Shown here: in pieces, positions 12,701-24,700 of the stretch
How the letters are laid out: every line of letters begins with the position of its first letter
Position numbering within the stretch: the first letter of the stretch is position 1
Assembly (NCBI RefSeq): GCF_921293095.1
Contig: NC_060259.1
Span: forward strand, 27,225,812 to 27,289,811
Length of the DNA stretch: 64,000 nucleotides
DNA from: Ischnura elegans
Taxonomy: Eukaryota > Arthropoda > Insecta > Odonata > Coenagrionidae
Direction of reading: 5' to 3'
Made by a program: the position numbers and the translations under genes
The notes under the pieces: model-generated
Database searches by the model: none
Told to the model about the DNA's origin: nothing
The model's input: the letters and a program-made list of their open reading frames with translations, nothing else

Positions 12701-15700
12701 TGCACCGGAATATGGAGAAATTGGAACCTGAACACCGCGGAAATCTACGTAGTCACAATATTGAACTGGCTTGGAAAACACGTAAATTTGTTGTACATTA
12801 CTTATAGAATCATTGAAGAAACTGAAAGAATAGAAATGGGTCTGCAGTTATTCATGTTTATTCCAGTGGCTAAGCCATGTCCACTTATGGCTTCAGGATT
12901 TGTAGACAGTCTTCTGCCGTAATCATCACAACATTTGGAGATACCCTAATCTTGAGTTCCATTACTGTGAGAGAGTGAAGGTGCATGGCTAATCACTGTC
13001 CTCACCTCACACCATCATCATCAATTTCATCATTCATCCTTCGTGGTCTCCTCATCGTAATTGTAAGCTGTCATTCAAAATCTCCTGAACAGCCCCTCCC
13101 ATTCTCTATTGTCCTTTAAAAATTGTTATTTGTCATCCCTATTTTTAGTTGGTTTGAAAAAGAGTAATTTATACTTTTGGTTATGAATACACCCAGTGAG
13201 AAATGGGTGGTGGAATCCACGTGGAACCCACGTAGAACCCACGTGGAAATGTAACGTGGATACCACGTGTTTTTGGTCGTGGAATCAACGTGGAACCCAC
13301 GTGGAAATTTGGTGGAAAAATTAAAACAGCAGTAGGTGCTGTCCTAAAACCATTAAAACCTCAACCACTCTATAGCTAAACCTTCTATATATGTGTCTAC
13401 GATTTTTCATGTGCTCTCATGGCTGCCTTTCCACGAATTATATAAAAATAGAATGTGCGATACATTTTCACATAACTAGCGTGGTTTCAGGATGATAAAT
13501 GATGCAATGTCACACCAGAGAGTTAAGTTCCACAAATTAGAAATTCTGTTTATCATTTTATGCTAATCACCACAAATCCACTTGAAATCAACGTGGATTC
13601 CACGTGGGTCCAACCACTCAATATCCACCACCACCAAATATCCACCACTCAATGTGGATTCCACGTGGGTTCCACGTGGACTCCACCACCTATTTCTCAC
13701 TGGGCAAGAGTCACATTGCTGTTGGCTCATTGCTCTCACTTATTCAGACTTGATAACATAATCTCATTGTGGGATAATGGTAATTTTTTTCCCTATGTAT
13801 GTAATTTTATTCAACATCCATGTGTCTTGGACAAATAATTGTAAAGGGTACTATTTCATTGTGCATGGAGAGCACAATTTAAGTTATTGGAAAGGGATAA
13901 TTTTATTGTTGTACCTATTGCAGAGTTTTTGTGTGTCATTTTTCATCCACGTCATTTTATGGTCAACTCATCATATTCTTATTCATCCTTCATTTGGTTT
14001 TCGATTTGCTTTGAAAGTGTATTTAATTCCCAATTTCAAGTGCTTTTGGGTTTTCCTGTAACTGTCCATACCAACAATATCCAAAGTATTCCCTACGAAA
14101 GTCAAGATCTGAAACTAATCTGAAATCAAGGTTTCAGGTATGAAACCTTTGCTCCATATATGGAACTGGCATTCGACTCATTTACTAAAGTGGCTAAAAT
14201 GGATTGAGATTCGGATATAGAATGTTGGTTCCAGGTATGGAACTGGTCCAGATGTGAAACTATACTCTGTTCATTTTATCTTTGCTGGTGAGCTGGTGTG
14301 GCCAAACCAAGTGGTGGTGTGGGGAGGGAAAGTTTCTCGACATGTGACTTGGCCTTTTCCAATCAGCAAACAGTAGGCGTGGCCTCAGTGAGTCGCTCTC
14401 AGACCTCCGACGAGTGAACATCGTGAATCTGCTCGTGGAGCAGTGTTGCCATACCTCACGCGTTCTCCTTGTATGTGACTAAATATGCCTTCCACCAACG
14501 GTGCCTCATTCAGCGCTGTAGCAGACAATGTCATAGGATTCTGTGAAAGGATTATCCCCAATGCCTTCCAAATGAGTAGGTATATTGTCTCGGCGGCAGG
14601 GCCAAAATACCTGTGGCCACCTATGACTAACACGTTTTCAGTTACAAAGTAGAGCGGCTATGTACATTTGGCAACGTTATGTTCGCTCCTCCCCTCTCCC
14701 TCGGCAACACCCCTCCCAATCAGCGAAGCTATCCAAGAGTGTCCAGACTCTCACGAAAGCTCACCCGCAGACATAAAGTGAACAGACTATAATAAGGATT
14801 AAAGGATCAGTTCCATACCATATCTTGCCCATAATAACATCCCTTAAATACCAAAATGGAGTGATCCTTATGTCTAGTCTCTGCCTGTTCCCTTCCATCC
14901 CATGTTCCTAACTATGGGCATCATCAGTTATTTTTAACTAGGGGAGACATATATGCCAGGGTTATGGGGGATAATAGAAAAACTACTTATTTATTTAAGG
15001 TGAGGCATTTTTGAGGTGAAATTAGGTCTAAATAAATTGCTTACATTTAATCTAAATCAGCAGCGTAGCGAGAAATGTATATTTTTACATGAAATATAAA
15101 AACACAATTACATACTTTGCTTCATAAAGAAAAACAAAATATTGAAAAATCATGAACTTAAAAAAGATTTATTTTCAAAATGAAGTTTTTCGATCATGAA
15201 AAGTGTAAAAATTAGTTTAAAACTCTCTAGTTAGTACCCTCTTTTCCAAAAATTTTCCCCCCGGTTTTGTCCCCATCTCTCCCCCAAAAAAAATTCCTGG
15301 CTATACCACTGATCTAAATTCTTTAAGATTGAGGGGGACGTAGACATAGATCCCTGATATTGGGTGGGACCTTTCCCCCTGGTGATGATGCCTCTTTCCC
15401 ACCAATTTATGCTTGTTCGCTATCAGTCTCTATGAGAGAGGTATAACACACGTACTGTTTCCCTATCGGGTGAATGCTTTCCCTTACTGTTCCCAACTGG
15501 CTCTATATGTATCATACATCCCATATTGGTTTCACATTTGTTCCTTACTAGTTCCAATTCACATTCATACAAGCAATCAAGTGTTCAATTTTAGTCCTAG
15601 ATTTGAAAATTTTGTATCAGAAATTTTTGATAGCAGTATCACAAGGATTTGTCCAATTAACCCTCTTATAGTGCTACCATATCTTTCTTTCTTCCTGGGT

Positions 15701-18700
15701 TACTGGCTAGGAATGTGGAGGGTATTTTCATAAAATGTAGCAACTAGGAAGAAAACAATACAAAGCTATTTTATTATACATCCATGTGGTTTTTTTTTAT
15801 TGATGATGTTAAACTGGTTAATATTGACAAAATATTTTTATGTTTACTGAAATAAGTTATAGCAAATTAAATAATGTACTATGTAAGAGCAGATATATGT
15901 ATTGGCCCGCCACACTAAAAGGGTTAACCAATATAAAATTGTAAAATCAATCTGTGTGGTTCAGTTTTTCTCTGTATTGTAAAAGGGTCATACCATCAGT
16001 TCTCTTATTCTGGAAAGACTGCTAAATGCATTGAAAGATTTAGGGGGGGGCACCGGGGCACGTTTCCCCTCTCCCCCCCCCCAAACGCTTAAAAAATAGA
16101 CGCAGACAAGATTAATACGGCTATCATTAAATTCATTTTATTTTGTGCACTACAGAACCTCAATCATTTAATTTAATATTTATAACTTTCGTATAAAAAT
16201 AAAGAGAATATTTTCTTGAGTAATTGTTGTACATATTTTGTTTTTAATCTCAAACATGAGAATACCTGTCAGACCCTAGTGCCCCACCCCCCAGAAAAAA
16301 AACTTGGGTCCTCCCCTGCTAACAGATGTCTCACAAAACAAAACTTGTAATTCAGGAATGTGCCTTACATAAGTCCTCTTTATAAGCATGTAGTGGGGAG
16401 CTTTACCTCATGTAACAAAATAACAGAAGGCACAGGAACTGATACCCAAGACAAACATGGCAATGCATTCATATATAGTGCACAGTTATAATTATGTTAC
16501 ATTTTATTGACGTTTTAATGGCTGATTAATATCACTATTTTAGATGCTGGAGAAATCCTATTTGAAAAAAGACTGGGGTGTTTAGATGGGGGAGAGTCAG
16601 AGATTGATGCTCAGAACTGGATTGACTCAAACAGAGGCATTTTCTACTATAATGCAATCTTGAAAGTGGCTACAATGCTGTATAAATACATTCCTACAAG
16701 GCCATGGAAAAAGCTGGTGTCAGCTGAGGATTACTTCCACAAGTAATATCCACAAATGGAAAGAATTTTCATTTAATAAGTAGCATTGACTTCACAAGTA
16801 TCCAAATTAAGTGTGATTGGTAATATATGTCTCTTGGTTTTCAGGGCTGCTGGAAAGCATATCAAGGAAACTATTCTTAAAATCAAAGAGTTGACAGATT
16901 CGAAAGAAATGACTGAAAAAAAATACAATTTGATGGCTTACTTTTTATCAAAGGAAATGGATGTGAAGGACATTGCTTTTATGTGCCATTCACTGATATC
17001 AGAGGGGCTATCAACAGTAATTAACCAGTACAAAACATTCTTTGCAGATTGTTGATTTCATTCAGTTAGTATTTTAATCACAAATCTCTAACCCAACAGG
17101 TTCCATCTAGTATACAATATAATATATTCTGTTTGGCTAAAAACCCACATGTCCAAAACAAGGTACGAGAAGAAGTTGATAAATTTATTCCTAAGGATGG
17201 CCCAATCACAGTCGATGTTTTGAACAATATGTCATATCTTAAGGCATCCGTCAAGGAAACCTTTCGGTAAGTATTGCAATTGTAATTAATTGGAGACTGT
17301 TCAGTGATGTCGATTTGGATTCTAACATCACTTTTCGGACCAAAAAATAGGCGTGTTCGTGTTAATGTTTCTGTTATGAAATATTCCGGAAAAAACCTGC
17401 CATATCTGCTTTTCATGTTTTTTTTCTTCAGTATTTGGTTTTTAAATAGTCACAGTCTGAAATAACCTTTGATGCATATGTATAATTTAAGATTGAATTA
17501 CACTAAAAAATATGAATTATATGATGAAGGCATTAATTATATTACACCATAAAAGGCTCTACATCCACCATCAAAATTACTCAAAAGGTGTTATGATGTT
17601 ACCTACAAAGGTTCAAGGGTGTACCCAGGATCAAAAGTGAAGGGGGGCAAGCCGCGGTCGTTCAAGTTGTAACGCAGAAAAGGTTATGGAATCAAAATTT
17701 CAAGAGAATAATGACCATGGTCTATTGGTTTTTTAAAGCATTTGTTCGGAAAAAATATTTTTATTATGATTACATGTTTAATACTAATATGCAATCGGTT
17801 CTCGATACCCATTCCAGAGGCCTAGAACTGGTCGAAAATGGGGTACCAGAACCGACACATATCTACTTTCTATGAATAGCTTCCATTACCTTGTTAAAAA
17901 TTCCTCGTTTTCTTATGTCCCAGGGAAAGTGACAGTATTCCCCCTTGTTTTATTATTCATTTGAGTTTAATTGAGTGAGTTCATTTCTATCCCATAAAAT
18001 TTATCTACCTAGTAGTGGTGATAAAATCAGGACCCGGTTTGGGAAGATGCAAGACTTTGGAAAAAAGTGATACAAATCTGTACTTTGTCACCAAATTTTG
18101 AGCATTTGCATTGAGAAAGCCATTTATGAAATCAAAGAACAGGTTTCAGGAGAATATCCGTGGATAATTAGCATGCTTTGATTTGCTGATGATGTAGCTG
18201 TCGTGGCAGAGTTAGAGAAGGATTTGAAGAAGACTCTGTGAAATATGAATAGGATAATAGGTAAACATCAGCTGAAAGTAAGCACAAAGAAAATTAAGAT
18301 ATGTATGAATTAGTATGCAGCAGTAGAGAAGAAGTCAAGACAAACATTATACATAATGGGAAACAAAAACTAGGAGAGGTGAATGAACTCTGTTGTTTGT
18401 AAAGTAGAATAAATTGGTTTGGTAGCAGCAAGCAGTTATTGTAAGTAAAAGAGCCCAGAATATGAGAGCATTGCAAAAAAATATCTATTGACAGGAGGAA
18501 ATTTAAAAATTGTAAGTATAAGTAAAGAAACAATTTATTTGAGCTTGGATTATTCTTCTGTATAGAAGTGAGGCATATACAATGATAGTAGAGGGCTTTC
18601 AAAATGTGGTGCTACAAAAGAATGAGGATCAAATGAATTGACTAAGTAATGAGGAAGTCCTAAGAAGAGTGGGGAGGAAGAGGAGCTTTGTGAAAACCTT

Positions 18701-21700
18701 AAGAACGCAGATCAACCTAATTGGCCATATTTGTGGCATAATGAAGACAATCGTCGAGGGACAAGTGGATGGGAAGAATGGAAAAAGAAGGTTTCCAATA
18801 GGAAATGTTTGGAGCAGGTAAAGACTGTATAAGGGAAGAAGTAGGTAGCTGTGAAAAGATCTGCTGATGAATTGAGTGGAGAGCTGCCTCAAACCAAATT
18901 TAATATTGTTGGCCAATGGTAATGATATTATGAAAATTTATCGAAATTCAATAATACTTGCCATGGTCCTATAAAAATAGTTAACCTTGAAAACAAGCAA
19001 ACAAAAAGTCTTTAGCTTGTGAACTGTATCCGAGGCAAAGTTCTTTTCATAAGTGTCACAGAGTTCCCACTCTACAGTGAAAACCTTACAACCGTGAATA
19101 AGCCATGAATTTCGTCTACCGTGAAAAAACCTGGAAATAGCTGTGAAATTCATTGTAAAACCTTAAAAACCCCTCGAACTTGATTGTAGATCTACAATTG
19201 ACGGATCAAAAGAAAAATTGATTTGTCGATCATATTTCAAGGTCAGTCACTCGACACTGGCTACGCATTTAACTGCACACGTGTATTCGAAGCGCAATTA
19301 TGTGTCATTGGTCCGTGTGCCATGATGACACAAAGACCTTAAGGCTGTGATTGGAGGACCGTTAACCAAAGTGATCATTAACCCTGGCGAGAAATCAGAC
19401 ACCTCTTCACTTCCCTGCCACCCTCCATTTTCCCACTCACAACATTTAGCCGGCTCTGAATACTGCGAAAGATAGGCCACGTAAAAAGAGCTCTTTCATT
19501 GCTGCGTTTGCATTCACGGCGTTTGTCACGTTTGCTGTATATTTTTAGTTGACGTGCGGCCGGTGATTGTTATGTGATCAATATTTCTTCCTAAAATGGC
19601 TCATCAACAGACGGTGAATTTGATGCAATTTAGACCTGGAAAAAACCGTGAATTTTATTATTTAGTTTGAGTAGGAACCGTTTGTCAGTAGGCCGTTCAT
19701 GGATTGAAATTTTCTCTAAAAGGGAGAGACAGCATCAGCATACCCAGCTAGAACATTATAAGTCATTGAGATAAGGTGAAAGGAAGAAATAAGGAAGGCG
19801 CTTATAAAGTAAGCTTGTTATGGGTTTCTTATGGCCAGGCCGACAAACATCCAGAGTAATGACTGAAGGGGTTATGGGGTACTCCGGTAATTAACCTCAC
19901 TTCAATAAAGTAAACGAAAGTAAATTCAACCACGGTTATTGCGATGGTAAGCGATACACTTGCTCAATGTCTCTCTCGCGCGATAGTCCTTCTCCTTTGC
20001 CGTTTCGTCAGCGTCTCTCTCTCGCGGCGCCTTCGTGGCGCTAGGTTCCACATACCCTGGTGGCGGCGGCAGGGACCTCAGGGTCCCAGGGCAACGTCCT
20101 CAGCCAGGTGGCTGGCCTTGATGACGGCACTTGAAATTATCGCCACATCAGCCCCCTGGCAGTGAGTTACCCTAGCGTGGAGAGAAAAAAAGGGAAAACA
20201 AAGAAAAAGGCAGAAAATTGGCAAATGTTTGGATGGGGGAAAAGAAATGGAGTAGGTTAGAGATGATAGTGCAGCAGATGCTGCGGGAAACGGACATGCC
20301 TCTTAGGGCGGCCACTGAGCAGCGTATATTCTGCCCCTGGAGCTGTGGGTGTAGGAGTTGGCCCATCAACTGGAGGGATGCTCGTAGATGGCAACACCTG
20401 GGTTGATGGCTGCCTCCTTGTGGTCGGGATGAGAATTTCGCTCCTCTCCTCAGGGATGACTGGCTCTTCAGAGATGATGTAGGCAGGTTTCAGGCGGTCA
20501 ATGGCAATGGTAGCATCACGATTTGGCAAACGTGCTTTGTAGGTTTTACCATCCCGCTGTAGGACCTTGTACGGGCCATTGTAAGGGGCCTGAAGGGCAC
20601 CATGACTTGCATCATGACGCACAAAAACGTGGGAGGGAAAAAAATGGCAGGTCCTTAAAGATAAGGGCATGCCGAGTGCCATGGCGTGCTGCTTGTCGAG
20701 GACTCAGGCCTTGGAAGTGGGAAGCTGGGAGGTGAAGTAGGTGGCATTGGGGGTGGGGCCGCTGGTGGGGGAGAGGAACTCACCGGGAAGGCGTAGTGGC
20801 TCGCCATATACGAGCTCTGCTGGGGTGGCTTTAATATTCTCCTTCAGCGCAGATCGGAAACCCAAGAGTATCGCCAGCAGTACATCCACCCACTGCTGCG
20901 TGTTGTGGCAGCGGATGGCAGATTTTAATTGGCGGTGGAAGCGCTCCACCATCCCGTTTGCTGCCGGATGATATGCCGATGTCCTCAAGTGGACTGCTCT
21001 GGCTATATTGGAGAGCTGGTGGAAAAGGGCACTCTCAAATTGCCTGCCTTGGTCCGTGGTGATTCGCTGAGGCATGCCGAAGCGTGACAACCAATCCTGA
21101 AGGAAGGCACGTGCCACGGTTTCGGCAGAGATGTCCTCCACAGGAATGGCCTCAGGCCACCGTGTAAAGCAGTCTACACATGTGAGGCAGTACCGATAAC
21201 CACGGCATATGGGGAGGGGACCAATTAGGTCAATATGGACATGTTCAAATCTCCTTCCTGGCAGAGTGAAATCAGAAAGGGGTGAGGAGAGGTGCCGTGT
21301 TATTTTGGATTGCTGCCAGGGGATGCACGAATGAGCCCGCTGACGGCAATCTTTGTTTATTGATGGTCACACAAAACAAGTAGTCACTAATATGGTGGTG
21401 GCTCTCACTCCAGGGTGTGTAAGGTTATGAATTGAATTGAATGCTTGGCGACGGAAAGCTGGTGTGACATATGGTCGAACGTTTGAGGTTGAGATATCAC
21501 ACATTAACTGCACCCGAGGATTGGCACTTTCTTCAGGATTAATGATGACTGGGAGTTGAGAAGGGAGGCCAGTTCCTCGTCCGTCTCCTGTGAATGGCCT
21601 AGTGCTTCGAAATCAATGGCATAAGTGACTTCTTCAACTCGGGACAAGGCGTCCGCAACGACATTATCGGCCCCCGCTACATGACGGATATCCGTTGAAA

Positions 21701-24700
21701 ATTGGCCTATCAAGTCAAGGTAGCGGAATTGCCGGGGTGAGCACTTATCAGACTTTTGATGGAATGCATATATCAAGGGCTTGTGGTCAGTGAATACTGT
21801 GAAAGTTCGCCCTTCTAACATGTGTTTTGAAGTTGCGAACTCCATGGTAAATTGCTAATAGCTCCCTATCATATGGGCTATAATTCTTCTCTACGGCATT
21901 GAGTTTTTTTAGAGAAGAAACCCAATGGTTTCCAGCCGGCGTCTGTTTTTTGCTGAAGAACTGCCCCCAGAGTAAATCCGAGGCTTCGGTAAAAAGGCCT
22001 AGGGGGAGGGAGGGATCAGAGTGGGCGAGGAGTTGTTGGAGAGGGCGTCTTTGCACTTTTGGAACGAGAGGCGCAATTCAGGCGTCCATGTAATCTCGTC
22101 ATTGCCTCGCACTCCACCACTCAATAAATCATTAAGTGGCGCCCGTAATGATGCCGTGTTGGGTAGAAAACGTCTGTAAAAGTTTAACATACCCAAAAAT
22201 TGCTTAATTTTAACAGGCTCTGGTAATTCTTGGATGGCACTAACCTTGTCTTTTAATATATATATATATTTTTTATATATATAATAAGGGGTCGTGAAGT
22301 ATAAAGTTTGACTTGTCTTTTAATGGCTTTGTGCCGTCAACACTGACACTATAACCTAAAAATGTCACTTCAGATACACCAATAACACACTTAGAAGGAT
22401 TAATAACAACACTGTAATCACTAAGCCTAAGGAAAAGTTCGCTTAGGTGGCGCTCATCCTCGTCTTTAGAGGCGATCAAAATATCGTCCAGGTAAGCGTA
22501 AGTGAAATCGAGGCCTCTGAGCACCTCGTCAATGAATCTCTGAAAAGTCTGTGCTGCATTGCGGAGTCCATATGACATGAATGGAAATTCAAGAAGTCCA
22601 AAAGGTGTCGTAATGGCAGTTTTGGGGATGTCTTCCTGGTTCACAGGAATTTGATTACTATATGCCATTACTAAATCTATGGTGGAAAAACTCGGGCACC
22701 ACTCATGGAAGAGGAAAAGTCCTCTACGTGGGGGACAGAGCAACAATCTGGTACTGTGCGTGCATTCAAAGCACGGTAGTCACCGCAGGGGTGCCACTCG
22801 TTTCCTTTTTGCCAAACTTTCAGCACTTCCGTAGATGTTGTTTTAATTCCATTGTTTTAGAGTACAGTGGAACCTCGTTAAAGCGAGTACGGGCTATAGC
22901 GACACCCCCGTTATAACGAGAGATAGCCGATGCACCGTCAATTGACCCTATAATAAGCGTGTTAAAGAATTCGTTTTTACGAGACCCTTTCGGCGTTGGC
23001 TCTCGCCATAGCGAGGGTTTCACCGCCGGAAGACTTTCATCAAGACTCCTTAACCTCTGTAATTGCTAGCGATCTGTTAGAAATGAAGTTAATGGAGTGC
23101 TCAGTCTTAAATTTATGTGGTAAACTGTCGTTCGATAAATATAATGATTGACGAAACAATGCTTTGCACGATTTTTATTCAGTGCGGTGCTTATAAATTG
23201 TTTGAATAGTCAGTCGTTATTTGAGTTAAGGAAATTTAGTGATGCAAAAAAACATCGCCTTTCGTCTGGATTTATGCTTACGTTTATCGGATAGATGTTT
23301 ATCTGTCGCCGCACCACTCCTGTTCCTGTATATCTGTTCGCAACAGGTATATTGGCTATTATTTGCTCCACCTCCGGTAAAGCGACAATTCGCTATAGCG
23401 AGTGTTTATTAGTGTACCGTGGGGTGTCGTTATATCGAGGTTGCACTGTATTCATTTAGGATTTATGTATAAGAATATTTTATCCATTCTTGGCACTTCT
23501 ATAGTATGAGTAGAAATGACATCATATGGCCATAATTTGAAAACCATTCACGTTTATGAAATGATGGTGAAACGACGGTTGTAAGAAAAACACATTATTT
23601 CAAAAGAATAGTGACGTAGAATTTAAAAATGCCGGAAGGAATCTCTGAGGATAAAGGCCATAAGGATGAAGTACTTGTATTACGCTTTGCATCTTCACCA
23701 GCCGGTTGCTTGCAGTTGTTATTTTTTTCTATTTACGGGAAAATCTTTTATCAGTTGTTAAGGTCTTATATAGACACGCTGCATTTCACCAGAAGGCTTT
23801 AAATTCATGTCGGGATGAGCAGCGTAGCATGTGTAGTACACTGTTCAGCTGCCTTTGGCACTCCAACAGAAGCGACTTAAGTTATCTGAGGATATTTGAC
23901 AGCATTCCTTACCTATTCTTCCATAAAATCTTACCCTTGCCTTATCTAAGCCCCTTAGCTTACGATAAGCTGCTTATCAATTTTTTCCGTAAGAAAGCCA
24001 CAAGAAACTGATAACTCTCTTACTTTGGGTATCCACTTGAATAAACTTTTCATGTGTACCAGTACCCAAAAAGACCAACTATTGGCTACAAAATCAGTAT
24101 ATTTGCACATTTCCTTGAAAAGTGTGCTGTCTTTGAGAAAAATGTCATTCACAATCCAGTCTGGATATGTAGTATGTTTTGGAGGGTAATTAGGATGCAC
24201 ATTGGTTGTACCACTGCTCCTACTCCTTTTTAGAAATACATAGTGACCTATTATCTCAAGCTGAAGCAATTATTCGCTTAGTATCTACTAGCTAATACAT
24301 AGTTTAAATTTTGGTGATTTATTTAGGGTGAGGTATTTATGAATTAATTTTGTGATCAGGTATTGTGTTGGAAATTATGGCTTCTGCCAAAAATTTACTT
24401 TCTGGGCTATGAGTTAGTACCCAATTTTTTGTTGCACAAGAGCGTAATGCTGGTCCACTGTCTCCATGAAACTGCACTTTTAAAGGCATTCATTCCTCCT
24501 TGTAACAAGTCAGTGTTCATTTATTATCATGGAAAAGATGTTGGCAATTAAAACAATTGTAAATTATGAGCTCTACATCACTCAGTGTTCCCCTACTGTT
24601 ATTGAAGGCATTATAAATAATTCTACTGACTAATTATTGATTGTTATATTTCTGTTGCAGAATGTTTCCGCTTGGTACGGAAGTTTCCAGGGTAACACAA

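Larger units (their letters stand above)
8435..16543 (+). other. P450 8.1-kb intron packed with transposons
   Basis: Contains two I-like non-LTR 3' ends, a jockey/CR1 pseudogene split by a Penelope-like palindrome and a CACGTG-rich MITE. GC-rich C/G runs near 15250-15290 and 16040-16090 suggest further unclassified repeats. No host gene seen inside. Confidence 0.7.
19855..22862 (-). pseudogene. Ty3/gypsy LTR retrotransposon, 5'-truncated and broken
   Basis: The minus strand shows, in order, reverse transcriptase (EWHPCGDYRALNARTV, TPFGLLEF, AYLDDILIAS), RNase H (ASDLLWG, HVAGADNVVADALSR), then integrase (VHIDLIGPLP, TTDQGRQFES, ANGMVERFHRQLK) and a C-terminal tail ending IDRLKPAY near 20490. 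Gag and protease are absent. Frame breaks occur near 22258-22323, 21845, 21500 and 20690. A polypurine tract-like CCAGGGGGC precedes a probable 3' LTR. Not intact. Confidence 0.85.

Noticed and set aside
13192-13708. CRISPR-like or satellite array
   Set aside because: The GGAACCCACGTGG-type repeats are irregular, lie between inverted ends, and the context is eukaryotic; a MITE explains them better.
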